The position numbers and the translations under genes were made by a program. A stretch of DNA of 64,000 nucleotides, from contig CAZQRP010000002.1 in assembly GCA_964596125.1 (NCBI GenBank), positions 124,001 to 188,000 of the forward strand. Reading direction: 5' to 3'. This document shows, in pieces, positions 17,904 to 26,907 of this stretch (position 1 is the stretch's first letter; each line of letters starts with the position of its first letter). The notes below the pieces were generated by a model. That model made no database searches and was not told the DNA's origin. It was given only the letters and a program-made list of their open reading frames with translations. Origin of the DNA: CAZQRP01 sp964596125. GTDB taxonomy: Bacteria > Chloroflexota > Dehalococcoidia > GIF9 > UBA5629.

Positions 17904-18461
17904 GTGAAAGCGACAGATCAGTTGAAAGAAGAGCACGAGGCCATAAAAGTAATGCTTAAAATTCTGGAGAAGGTCGCTCAAAAGCTTGAGTCCGGGGAGA
18001 AAGTAAACACGGAGCATCTTGAAAAGATAGTTGATTTCATCCGTCTTTTCGCGGATAAGTGCCATCATGGTAAGGAGGAGAACGTGCTCTTCCCGACGAT
18101 GGAAAAGGCAGGAATTCCGAAGGAGGGAGGCCCGATCGGCGTTATGCTCACAGAGCATGGAAAGGGTCGTGACTATATCAAGGAAATTAGTGACGGTATT
18201 ACCGAGTACAAGGAAGGCGATCACAAGGCTTCATCGAAGATCATCGAAAATGCCAGTAAGTACGTCTCGCTTCTGACCCAGCACATCGACAAGGAAGACA
18301 ACATCCTTTACCCGATGGGAGACAGTCGTCTTTCTGCAGAGAAACAGGAAGAGCTGCTCGACCAATTCGAGAAGATCGAGGAAGAGAGAATCGGAGTTGG
18401 CAAGCACGAAGAGCTGCACAAGCTTCTCCACCAGTTGAAAAAGATTTATTTGGAATCATAG
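17904..18461 (+). CDS. Hemerythrin HHE-domain protein
   Basis: 185 residues, all helical. Candidate di-iron ligands are His11, His54/55, Glu58 (HHGKEENVLFP), His85 (TEHGKGRD) and His127 with Asp132 (QHIDKEDNILYP), the usual order for HHE proteins. GTG 17904 is preceded by GGAGG at 17892-17896. Such proteins bind oxygen or nitric oxide or take part in Fe-S repair, useful to an anaerobe under oxygen exposure. Co-transcribed with the DUF488 gene. Confidence 0.88.
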   Translation: MKATDQLKEEHEAIKVMLKILEKVAQKLESGEKVNTEHLEKIVDFIRLFADKCHHGKEENVLFPTMEKAGIPKEGGPIGVMLTEHGKGRDYIKEISDGITEYKEGDHKASSKIIENASKYVSLLTQHIDKEDNILYPMGDSRLSAEKQEELLDQFEKIEEERIGVGKHEELHKLLHQLKKIYLES

Positions 18462-18477
18462 CCAGGAGGCACGGTCA

Positions 18478-18705
18478 TTGGCAATAATCGGCGAAGAGCA
18501 CGGACATGTTTTACATATACAATTGCTGATTCGCACGGTTGATTTTGGTTTTGCTATGCCTAAAAGGAGTTCCCGCGAAGAATTCCTCACTTCTTTGGAC
18601 TCCATTTGGTATAGAGACTCGCTAGATGTTGCAGAAAGCCTACTGGAGGACCTAAGGCGTAGAAAGGAGGGACAAGAACCCGGCTTTTACGTTACCGGAT
18701 GTTAA
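18478..18705 (+). CDS. Small protein of unknown function
   Basis: 75 residues from TTG 18478. A full AGGAGG (18464-18469) eight bases upstream argues that it is translated. The N-terminus is hydrophobic and His-containing, the C-terminal half is helical and charged, ending in GFYVTGC. It follows the hemerythrin gene by 16 bases and so belongs to that unit. No family recognised. Confidence 0.45.
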   Translation: MAIIGEEHGHVLHIQLLIRTVDFGFAMPKRSSREEFLTSLDSIWYRDSLDVAESLLEDLRRRKEGQEPGFYVTGC

Positions 18706-19333
18706 ACAGGGCCAGTAAGCTCAACCTGTAAAAAGATTATAAAGGTAGTAAGCAGACAAAGCCTGCTTCAGCCATGATGGTAGGCTGCAAAAGTTACAGT
18801 CATCAAGCTCATCAGGTTATCGTTGTTCAAGCGATACAATCATTATCGAAGCCAGCATGCCCCGATTTAGCTACGAGGTAAGCCCATCCAGGCAGGAACT
18901 CTCCATTTTTATGGTTTGACCTGCCTCTCCCAATCCTGATTCCGGGTATTCTTTTTACCTCCTTTCTGCGTTGATATTTAATTTTCCCAGGCTTTATTTC
19001 ATGCTGAAGTATCCAATCTGTGAAGTCCTTTTAGATAGAGAAATAGACGTAAATTACCAAGTCAATCATGTCATCAGGTAGAATAGCAGGCAGGGAGGCT
19101 GCCAGGCAGAAATCGTCTTTAGCATAGAAAGTTACTGGAAGGAATATAAGCAATCGGATATTTTAGTTCATTCACAATCGTTTCTCTATATAATTCGGAC
19201 AATCCCTACTACACATAGTATCCACAAGTGCAATAAAGTAGGTAAGAGTGAGACAAAATTATATATAGGCACCGGAAATATAGTGTAATCGCTATCATGC
19301 CACTATACACGAAATGGTGTTAAAGGAGTAAAA
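18706..19333. other. Intergenic with orphan gene leader
   Basis: No intact gene. 18951-19030 copies the leader of the flavoprotein gene at 41078-42691 (listed separately). A frame below it on the minus strand is open for about 40 codons but has no start. The rest appears empty apart from the unmarked promoter of the amidohydrolase at 19334. Confidence 0.4.
18951..19030 (-). repeat. Diverged copy of the AprA-like gene leader
   Basis: Matches 42691-42768 at roughly three bases in four, in the same orientation, including the ribosome site GGAGGTAAAA. At 42691 it is followed by the GTG start of the flavoprotein; here the start codon is gone. It is a relic of a duplication. Confidence 0.6.
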
Positions 19334-20337
19334 ATGATCATTGATGCTCATACGCATATGTTTCATCGGACATCTCTTGAGCAGTTATCCGGGATGGGAG
19401 GTGCGTGGGCAAAAAAGAAAGTAGCCCTTGCAGTTGATGGCGCACGACATAAACCTCAAGTCCATGATATTACACAGCGTTTGGAACTACTGAATAGAAA
19501 TGGTATAGATATGCAGGTCGTAACTCCTCCACATATCCTATATTGCAGTCACATGCCCCGACAGATAGATAGCCGGAAAACCGTGATTCGTATAATTAAT
19601 GACGGAATGGCTCGACTCATGGAAGAGTCAAAAGGAAAGCTGATAGGTGTCGGCACTATACCCCTGGTAGGATTTGAAACGGGTGATCAACAGGAAATGG
19701 AGCGAGCAATAAATAAGCTGGGACTAAAAGCCATTTGCGTTCCATCACATGTTAACGGAAAGCCATTAGACCTGCCTGAGTTTGAGCCGTTCTGGGCGCA
19801 GGCAGCTGATATGGGCATCCCCGTTTATATCCACCCTGACTGGCCGACAGGATATAAAGATAGAAGCTACGAAGCTGACTATGACCTCTCTCATAACTTC
19901 GGCTGGCCCTTTGAAACCATGCTGGCACTATCTCGTCTCATTTTTTCGGGTATTGTTGAACGTCACCCTAAAATTAAAGTAGTAAGCCACCATCTGGGCG
20001 GTGGAATTCCCTTCTTTCTTGGGCGCATAATGGAGACGTATCACCCATCGAGACAAGAACAAATATTTGGCCGGGTTCTGCCCAGGTCACTGTTCGACTA
20101 TTTTTCTCTGTTCTACTACGATACTGCTGTTGGCGGCAGTGCACCGGCAGTAAGGTGTGCCTACGAGGTATTCGGAGCGGATCATCTGCTTTTTGCTACG
20201 GATGATCCGTTCGGTCCTGGAACGGGTGAAGGTCGACTGACGAGCTACCCCAAAGTTATAGAGTCTTTAGATGTATCAGAAGAGAAAAAAATAACATACT
20301 GGCAGATAATGCCCGTATGTTACTTAATTTAGTATAA
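19334..20337 (+). CDS. ACMSD-type amidohydrolase, frameshifted near its C-terminus
   Basis: About 334 residues of a TIM-barrel metal enzyme (amidohydrolase 2 family): DAHTH at residues 4-8, IHPDW, SHHLGGG and TDDPFG supply the usual metal ligands. Members are decarboxylases or hydrolases of aromatic or dicarboxylic acids. The frame as written stops at 20332 with an atypical tail. Adding one A to the seven-A run at 20285-20291 restores EEKKNNILADNARMLLNLV and a stop at 20337, matching the family end (compare NAERILHLAD in the copy at 39117). It is either a sequencing slip or a recent mutation; the catalytic core is whole. Confidence 0.8.
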
Positions 20338-20660
20338 ACAATCCCGCTTATGAAAAGAACCTCGACCTGCCAGATAGTTCAAAACGATTGTGGTAGATAC
20401 GCTTATTTCTACCGGTCATAACAAGCCTGCGTCTTTCATATTAGTTGGATCAGTCAATGCTTCTTCGGAGGATAACGGACAGGGGGATAACACCTGATTT
20501 CATATCTGATATGACATATGCTGCTCGTTGTATTGGCATCGGAATCTGATCGTATATAAACGCAGGTAACAGAGAACAGTTTTGAAAAAAAGAGGATCAT
20601 CAAGATTATGAAAGATGAAAGAGTACATTATTATAAAGATATGCGAGAGTATCCTATCTT
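20338..20660. other. Intergenic, nothing recognised
   Basis: About 320 bases with no coding remnant, repeat or clear signal. Confidence 0.4.
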
Positions 20661-21005
20661 TTACTTCTTCGGTAAAGTATCCGCAAAACTGACGCCAAAT
20701 CTCAATACATCCAAAAGCTGATCGTCGGTCTCTAAAGCTTCGGGGGAGACCAGCACCCGGCCCTTCATCGGTTTACCAGTAATATCGAATGGAACAATAT
20801 GCTCACTTTTTATAAGCTCTTCTGCTTTCTCAAGGGAAGTTCGGAGCACTAATGATTCTTTATGGATTCCAAAACACATATTGCCATTGATCATATAGCC
20901 AATGCCACCAAACATCTTTTTCTTGGTTATTTCACCAAGTCTATCTGTCAAGGAGACCACAATGGAATCATCAGTAAGCAGGGCAGTGGTCTTTAAGGTG
21001 TTCAT
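20661..21005 (-). CDS. TfoX N-terminal-domain protein
   Basis: 114 residues with the domain's signatures: KKMFGGIGYMINGNMCFGI, LVLRTS and MKGRVLVSPEAL. Only the N-terminal domain is present, as in many non-competence homologues, so a role in DNA uptake control should not be assumed. Single gene on the minus strand. Confidence 0.8.
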   Translation of the reverse strand: MNTLKTTALLTDDSIVVSLTDRLGEITKKKMFGGIGYMINGNMCFGIHKESLVLRTSLEKAEELIKSEHIVPFDITGKPMKGRVLVSPEALETDDQLLDVLRFGVSFADTLPKK

Positions 21006-21190
21006 TAATTCTTAAGGCTTTACTATCTCACTTTTACTGACTACTAAAAACCGACAATGATTAGAATGCCATATACGTTTGGTCGTAGATGTTTTAATAT
21101 ATTGTCAGGTTATTCCATAATACTTAGACATCCATCAGCCTTAATACATCTTCGTGTTTTTAGAAAGAAGACAAGGTTGTTTTATCACCA

Positions 21191-22159
21191 TTAAGATAGT
21201 GAGAACACCACAGTACCATCCTTCATCCTCCTATTAACCTTTTTCTTTTCTTCCAGGTGATATAGGTGGGCAATGGTTTCTCCAAAGGCAAACCATTTCT
21301 GCGCAGGTGGGAACTGCTCCCAGGAATGATACGGGATATCCCACTTAATATAAGGTGCTACCTGAAAAGCAGTCTTGTTACCATCTTGTAAAGCGCAAAC
21401 CACTTCGTTTAGGCGAGCTCTGTGATGCTCCCGCAACTCTCTGATCCGTTGTCTATGGTTATTCCAAATCCGACGGTGGCCTGGTAAGACAATGTTGACA
21501 TCCAGAGAATAAACCTTCTCCAGGCTTGCAAGATAGTATGTAAGCGAATCATGCAATTCAGGCCAGTAAACAATATTAGGAGTGATGTCAATGAGGATAT
21601 GGTCTCCAGCTATTAATATTTTATTAGTATCTTCGTAAAGGCACAGATGACATGGAGAGTGACCTGGAGTCTCAACACATCTGAAAGAGTAATTACCTAT
21701 CTCAAGTAAATCCCCATCCTCTAAGAACCTGAAGCAGACATCGTTATTTGAGCCATAGCGATACCCCGGATGACTCTTTTTAGCTTTCATAAACTCATCG
21801 TGAGGGAAGCCGTTTGAGATAAAGAATGAATAAAGGTCTTGCCAACGCTTATCAGAAGGCATTGCCGAAAATTCTATTCTATTGAAATACACTATTGATG
21901 TACTAGTTGCTAACCTCCCAACGAGCCCGGAATGGTCTGCATGCATATGAGTAATGAAGAAATCTGCTTTATTCAGGTCAACCTGCAATTCCCGTAAGGC
22001 GACCATCATTGTATTTAGGCATTCTTCTCGGTTTAACCCGGTGTCGATAATTAAGAATCGCCTATCACCCTTTATTACATAAGAGTTTAAGATTTTCAAA
22101 GGATTATCAGGTAGTGGAACCTCAATTCTATATAGATCAGGCAGGACCTCTTCAACCAT
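21191..22159 (-). CDS. MBL-fold metallo-hydrolase
   Basis: 322 residues. The metallo-beta-lactamase motif THMHADHSG gives His71, His73, Asp75 and His76; the later ligands are His in ETPGHSPCH, Asp in AGDHIL and His in PGHRRIW. It resembles the glyoxalase-II/thioesterase-like branch with a helical C-terminal extension. A soluble hydrolase, probably of a thioester or lactone. It starts at ATG 22159 behind AAGGAG and stands alone. Confidence 0.85.
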   Translation of the reverse strand: MVEEVLPDLYRIEVPLPDNPLKILNSYVIKGDRRFLIIDTGLNREECLNTMMVALRELQVDLNKADFFITHMHADHSGLVGRLATSTSIVYFNRIEFSAMPSDKRWQDLYSFFISNGFPHDEFMKAKKSHPGYRYGSNNDVCFRFLEDGDLLEIGNYSFRCVETPGHSPCHLCLYEDTNKILIAGDHILIDITPNIVYWPELHDSLTYYLASLEKVYSLDVNIVLPGHRRIWNNHRQRIRELREHHRARLNEVVCALQDGNKTAFQVAPYIKWDIPYHSWEQFPPAQKWFAFGETIAHLYHLEEKKKVNRRMKDGTVVFSLS

Positions 22160-22370
22160 TGTACTCCTTGTTCACTGTATTATCTTAACAGAAAGAGAAG
22201 CTCTTTTCTAACTATACAAAATATTTCACTACGGATAATTAGACCAGTCATTTTGATATGTCATTATTAAAAAAGTAAAGAATAGAGCACTTGTATTTCG
22301 ATAATAGTACCAGTTATAAGGAACCCGTTTAATGTTTGAACAGGCACTTCACCTTCATTATTAAAATGAG
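22160..22370. other. Intergenic, left flank of the MITE-like element
   Basis: AT-rich, with no gene or signal that I can defend. Confidence 0.3.
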
Positions 22371-22492
22371 ACTGCTGAAAAAGAGGTACAGTCCGCCTGA
22401 GGCGGATGCCAAGGGTCTGGGGGTGTCCCCCAGCCTCAAAATTCCCCCAAGATTGGGGGATACAGGGGGTTGAATCCGAGTTTTTCAGTACT
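22371..22492. mobile_element. MITE-like structured repeat, about 122 bp
   Basis: The ends are near-perfect inverted repeats (ACTGCTGAAAAA and TTTTTCAGTACT, 10 of 12 bases). Inside are three compact hairpins: TCCGCC-TGA-GGCGGA at 22392-22406, CTGGGGG-TGT-CCCCCAG at 22417-22433 and CCCCCA-AGAT-TGGGGG at 22444-22459. It is GC-rich in an AT-rich gap and has no coding capacity, which is typical of a non-autonomous mobile repeat. Only one copy is seen here. Confidence 0.55.
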
Positions 22493-22652
22493 CTCCAAAT
22501 ATAAGATACATAATCGGTTTCTCTGCGAATTAACTTTTTTGCTTCGTGTTTAGATAAGATGAAACATTCAAATATAATGTGGGAGTGACCTAAAAAGTCC
22601 TTTATCGACTGATAATATGTTTTTTATGTTTACTCCAAAATTCTACAGAAGA

Positions 22653-22901
22653 TCAAGTAGTCTTTATTTGTCTTCCCCAATTTATTTTGTCCCATACTCG
22701 TTCAGAAGAATAATAAAGAATTATTAGAAAAACTTGGATAGCAATTGTAATTGAGAATGTTTCTCGAATATCCTCTGTAATAATCCAACTTAGAATACTA
22801 GTCCCGGCTATTGACATTACCCGATAAATAACAGATTTCACTAATGACCTCAAACGGGATTCTGCAAAAGCCAAATTTTTAGCATCTTCTTTAATTTTCA
22901 T
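22653..22901 (-). CDS. DUF2061 small membrane protein
   Basis: 82 residues with two membrane helices. The pattern SLVKSVIYRVMSIAGTSILSWIITED, then a second helix and YYSSERVWDKINWGR, is that of DUF2061. Function unknown. Monocistronic. Confidence 0.8.
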   Translation of the reverse strand: MKIKEDAKNLAFAESRLRSLVKSVIYRVMSIAGTSILSWIITEDIRETFSITIAIQVFLIILYYSSERVWDKINWGRQIKTT

Positions 22902-23592
22902 AGTTCCCTCTACAATAAAAGTACATCTACACTTTAATGCTATTCTTTTTATCTCTCACCACCTCTTATACCACACGTTATTTTATCTCAGATAATTGAT
23001 ATCTGAAAAGCTCATCAAATAAATTGCCCAGGTCTTTATTCATAATTCTGCAGGCCTGCCTGACTGTATTCCGCTAAACGAGTAACTAATAAAGAAGGAT
23101 TAACAGAGGTAAATTCTTTTTACAGTATCATAACTGGTGACGCGTATAAGTTTGGTAGCTGACTTTATAAGTCGTTACACAAATCGAGTATATGTGATAT
23201 TATGTAAATTTATTAGCATATAGATACCATAGAACAAATATCAGGATATTTGCCGCTCTAAGTGTATATTTCTTCGTAACCCGTAGCGGGACAACTGATG
23301 TTGCTGTATGAACCCTAGCGGCCGTCTATCATAGCAAAAGGGATGCTATTCTCGCTAGGGGAAAAGAAGCAAAAAACAGGATATTACCAACAAGAAGAGA
23401 TTATAAAAGAACTATCAGGGCTCAGGACTGCAGCCTTTAAAAGTTTCCATTATTTCTTAAAGCTTAACTGTCTCACCTTCGCTGACGCTAAGCATTATAA
23501 GGTATCGGCATAATTGGGACACTTTTATGTTAAAAGTAAATAAATCTCTTAGGGTTTGTTTTTAGGGTCCTGATTTCTCTCTTTTTGCTCAA
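22902..23592. other. Gene-free stretch with a nested hairpin
   Basis: About 690 bases with no coding remnant recognised. The nested hairpin at 23313-23360 is the only structure I can support. Confidence 0.4.
23313..23360. ncRNA. Nested hairpin, possible structured RNA
   Basis: An outer stem CCCTAGCG (23313-23320) with CGCTAGGG (23353-23360) encloses an inner stem ATAGCA (23331-23336) with TGCTAT (23344-23349). No T-run on either strand, so it is not a normal terminator. Promoter and strand unknown. Confidence 0.25.
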
Positions 23593-24072
23593 CTACTGGT
23601 ACTTATCAGGGAAGTAAAGGGACTCTTTTCCAAGTTTTTCAAGAGCCTTACTCCATAATTTATGTAAACATGATTGCAGTTGTTTGCGCTCTTGCTCGGA
23701 TAGAACCGACATTATCTCTTTGATGGACTCGCGCTTGCTTGCATTATGATAGGCTTCCCGTCCCTTTTCTGTTAATACGATTTTCAGCTGTTTCTTTGTG
23801 GCTGAGTCCTTTTCCTTCCTCAACAGTCCATCGTTCTCCATTCTGACCAGTAGCTCAGAAACCGAGCTACGTGCCCGAAAAAGGTCGCGTGATATTTTCG
23901 TAGGTGTTGCCTTTTCACCGAGCAGCCCAATAAAGTATAAAGCAGCACTCTGTCTGGCAAATATACCATACGAATCCAATTCTTTCTGCCTAACACGGCT
24001 TATTGCGTCTCTAGCCCGTATTAGTAAAACCCACAGTTCCTGGTCCTCGTCTACGGATGACATGATTTTCAT
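23593..24072 (-). CDS. MarR-family transcriptional regulator
   Basis: About 159 residues. Winged-helix region: ATPTKISRDLFRARSSVSELLVRMENDGLLRKEKDSATKKQLKIVLTEKG, with Lys in place of the usual Arg in the wing. An ATG at 24108 would add 12 residues; GAGGAG lies between the two, so 24072 or 24063 fits better. It is divergent from the molybdoenzyme operon at 24572 and related to the regulator at 55780. It probably controls that operon. Confidence 0.8.
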   Translation of the reverse strand: MKIMSSVDEDQELWVLLIRARDAISRVRQKELDSYGIFARQSAALYFIGLLGEKATPTKISRDLFRARSSVSELLVRMENDGLLRKEKDSATKKQLKIVLTEKGREAYHNASKRESIKEIMSVLSEQERKQLQSCLHKLWSKALEKLGKESLYFPDKYQ

Positions 24073-24108
24073 AGTCTCCTCACATACAAAATTGATCACT
24101 GCTTGCAC

Positions 24109-24571
24109 AGTTTAAGATATTACGCCCAGACCAATTATAGAGCAAATTATGAATCTGCTGGGATCATAATGCTAGTAATTATACTACAACGCTGGTTAAA
24201 CCTTCTCATTTGATTCAGGATGTATTGACAAAATAGTGAACTATGGTAAAATGAGGCACGTTACGGATACGAACAATTATTTTATATACTCTCTTCACAG
24301 AAAACGAAAATCTAGCTTAATGATTCTAGAGTATTATAAAGCAAGTTGTTCCAAGACAAATTGAGGCCAAGCTGTGGCACTACTCAGCAGTAGAGGAAAA
24401 GTCGTATCGCTTTTAATGCTAGTATGTGAGTTACTTCAAAAGATGTGTTCCTAATTCTGTTAGAACCAGTGGACGATTAGTCGAAAGCCTCTAATGCGAT
24501 TAGAACATTGTGTATGTAAAGATTTTGTAAGTATTTTGTGTAAATCTAAATAAGTCAGGAGGTATCATAGA
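24109..24571. other. Divergent regulatory region of the molybdoenzyme operon
   Basis: 463 bases between a MarR gene and the first molybdoenzyme gene. It contains the promoter at 24225-24252 and then about 310 bases of untranslated leader, unusually long, in which I see no reading frame. I could not match the leader to a known riboswitch. Confidence 0.5.
24225..24252 (+). promoter_or_regulatory. Sigma-70-type promoter with candidate operator in the spacer
   Basis: TTGACA at 24225-24230, 16-base spacer, TAAAAT at 24247-24252. The spacer contains ATAGT-GA-ACTAT (24233-24244), an inverted repeat well placed for steric repression by the divergent MarR protein. Confidence 0.65.
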
Positions 24572-26809
24572 ATGATAGAAACAAGAAGAGCGGTATGTAC
24601 TTTTTGCCACACGAGGTGTCGAGTTGTCGTCCATAGTGAAGATGGTAAGTTTATTAAGGCAGAAGAGGATAGCTCCGATCCCAGAGCAGCGCAGCCTTTT
24701 CCACCAACCATGGCATGCTTACGTTTACGCGGGGTCAAAGACTGGTTTTATGATCCTGCTCGTGTCAATTTCCCACTCAAGAGGGTTGGGCAAAAAGGTG
24801 AAGGAAAATGGGAGCGAATACCGTGGAGCCAAGCTCTTGATGAGATAGCTAAAAAGCTTTTGCAAATTAAAGAAAATTATGGAGCTGAAGCTATCGGAGT
24901 TACTAATGGTACCGGTAGAGCTTGGGAGGAATACCCACTCCGTTTTATGCATATCTTGGGAAGTCCAAATCGTGTTGGAGCGACTACTATTTGCTTCGGC
25001 CCGGTGCAGGTAATCAGCATCGCAATGCTTGGTTGGACTGTTCGTCACAGGATTGGCAAGGTAATAGATACACACGATGGTAAACCAACGACTAAGTGCA
25101 TATTGACCCAAGGGATAAACCCGGCACAGTCTGTACCACGTTTGTGGAAATCCATGCGCGATGCTAAAAAACTGGGAACGAAGATTATAAATATCGATCC
25201 CAGGAGGACAGAAACGTCGGAGATAGCTGACATATGGTTGCAGCTCAGACCTGGTACGGATACAGCTCTCCTTATGTCCATGATAAATGTAGTTATTGAG
25301 GAAGAGCTTTATGACAAAGAATTCGTAACAAAATGGTGTTATGGCTTTGATAAGGTGAGGGAACGAGCTGCCGAATACCCGCCGGAGAAAGTGGCAGCTA
25401 TTACCTGGGTGCCAGCAGAGAAGATAAGGGAATGTGCCAGATTATTTGCTACGAACATGCCTGCACTTGCAATCAATGGTATGGGTGTAGAACACTTGCA
25501 GAACGGTGTTCAGGCAATTCAAACCAAATTTATCTTATCAGCAATTACAGGTAACGTGGATATTGATGGCGGAGATTATTTGAGTGGACCGAGCAAACTC
25601 GTGCCGATGACAGAGATGGAATTAACCGGAATGTTAACTCCCGAGCAGAAAAAAAAGCAGCTGGGGACAGACCGGTTCAAGTTACTTTCCTGGCCAGGTC
25701 GTGATCTTATGCAACCATATGTGAAAAAGGCTTGGGGCGTAGAATGCGGGATAGCACGTGGTACTGCGCCCGGTCACGCTCCAACTATGTATCACGCCAT
25801 GATCACTGATAAGCCCTATCCTGTAAAAGCAGTGATAACCATGACGAGCAATCCTTTGCTGACACAACCCAATGCAAAGCTGGTGTATAAGGCACTAAAA
25901 AGCCTAGACCTTTACGTGGTCATAGATTATTGGAGAACTCCTTCGGCTGAACTTGCTGACTATATTCTTCCCGCTGCATCATGGCTTGAAAAACCTTACC
26001 TTTTTGACTTGCATGGTCATGACTGTACTATACTTGGTGGTGAGGCAGCTTTACCGTCCACAATCCCAGGTGAATACGAACATAAAACTCACTTTGAAAT
26101 ATTTCGCGAACTTGGAATACGTATGGGGCAAAAAGAATTCTGGCAACACGAGACTCTTGAGCAGGAGTGTGACTACCGGTTGAAGCCATTGGGTATCACT
26201 CATAAAGAATTCATGGCTCAAGGAGGGGGACATTTCCCCCCAGATGAATACAAGAAATATGAGAGAATAGGTTTCGGTACACCGACCGGAAAAGTTGAGC
26301 TATACTCAACTGTATTTGAAAAGCTCGGATATGATCCCTTGCCATATTACAAAGAGAGTCATGAAAATCCAATTAGCACTCCTGACCTGGCCAAAGAGTA
26401 TCCGTTGATGCTAATCACCGGGGGCAGGTTTCATTTCACATTCCACTCGGAACAGCGAAATGTTGATCTTGTTCGAAAACAACATCCAGATCCGTTAGTA
26501 CAAATAAACCCGGAGACAGCCCGTAAATTTGATATCAAAGATGGTGATTGGGTATGGATTGAGTCACCAAGAGGTAAGATCAGGATGAAATGCAAGTACT
26601 TCGATGGGATAGATCCAAGGGTGATTCACGCTGAACATGGTTGGTGGTTTCCCGAGCTACCGAGGGAGGAACCCTGGTTGGGAGGAGTCTGGGAGTCAAA
26701 TGTGAATGTACTCACTGACGATGATCCCGATGCTTGCAACGAAGTCACCGGGAGCTGGCCTCTCAAAACAGCGTTATGCAAAATTTACAAGACTAAGGTG
26801 TTTTCTTAA
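24572..26809 (+). CDS. Molybdopterin oxidoreductase (DMSO reductase superfamily), stand-alone
   Basis: 745 residues. 4Fe-4S ligands Cys9, Cys12, Cys16 and Cys49; predicted Mo/W ligand Cys141 in GSPNRVGATTICFGP; the C-terminal beta-barrel (about 610-740) with MLITGGRFHFTFHSEQRN binds pterin. No twin-arginine signal, so it is cytosolic. No electron-transfer subunit is adjacent, unlike the pairs at 30127 and 45348; single-subunit cytosolic members include acetylene hydratase-like enzymes, so a non-redox or ferredoxin-linked reaction is possible. First gene of a long plus-strand run; followed by a TAXI importer that may supply its substrate. Confidence 0.85.
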   Translation: MIETRRAVCTFCHTRCRVVVHSEDGKFIKAEEDSSDPRAAQPFPPTMACLRLRGVKDWFYDPARVNFPLKRVGQKGEGKWERIPWSQALDEIAKKLLQIKENYGAEAIGVTNGTGRAWEEYPLRFMHILGSPNRVGATTICFGPVQVISIAMLGWTVRHRIGKVIDTHDGKPTTKCILTQGINPAQSVPRLWKSMRDAKKLGTKIINIDPRRTETSEIADIWLQLRPGTDTALLMSMINVVIEEELYDKEFVTKWCYGFDKVRERAAEYPPEKVAAITWVPAEKIRECARLFATNMPALAINGMGVEHLQNGVQAIQTKFILSAITGNVDIDGGDYLSGPSKLVPMTEMELTGMLTPEQKKKQLGTDRFKLLSWPGRDLMQPYVKKAWGVECGIARGTAPGHAPTMYHAMITDKPYPVKAVITMTSNPLLTQPNAKLVYKALKSLDLYVVIDYWRTPSAELADYILPAASWLEKPYLFDLHGHDCTILGGEAALPSTIPGEYEHKTHFEIFRELGIRMGQKEFWQHETLEQECDYRLKPLGITHKEFMAQGGGHFPPDEYKKYERIGFGTPTGKVELYSTVFEKLGYDPLPYYKESHENPISTPDLAKEYPLMLITGGRFHFTFHSEQRNVDLVRKQHPDPLVQINPETARKFDIKDGDWVWIESPRGKIRMKCKYFDGIDPRVIHAEHGWWFPELPREEPWLGGVWESNVNVLTDDDPDACNEVTGSWPLKTALCKIYKTKVFS

Positions 26810-26837
26810 ATATATACCAAATTAAGGGGGTGATAGC

Positions 26838-26846
26838 ATGAGATGA
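26838..26846 (+). promoter_or_regulatory. Start-stop minigene (ATG AGA TGA) upstream of the TAXI gene
   Basis: AAGGGGGTGAT directly precedes ATG AGA TGA, making a two-codon frame 62 bases before the TAXI binding-protein ATG. A similar SD-ATG-codon-TGA lies upstream of the other TAXI gene (55125-55133). It may hold ribosomes and tune translation, or be a relic. Confidence 0.35.
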
Positions 26847-26907
26847 TATATCGAAAACAAATTGACCAAATCTTGTTATATATTTGTGATACAAGAAGGA
26901 GGAAAGG

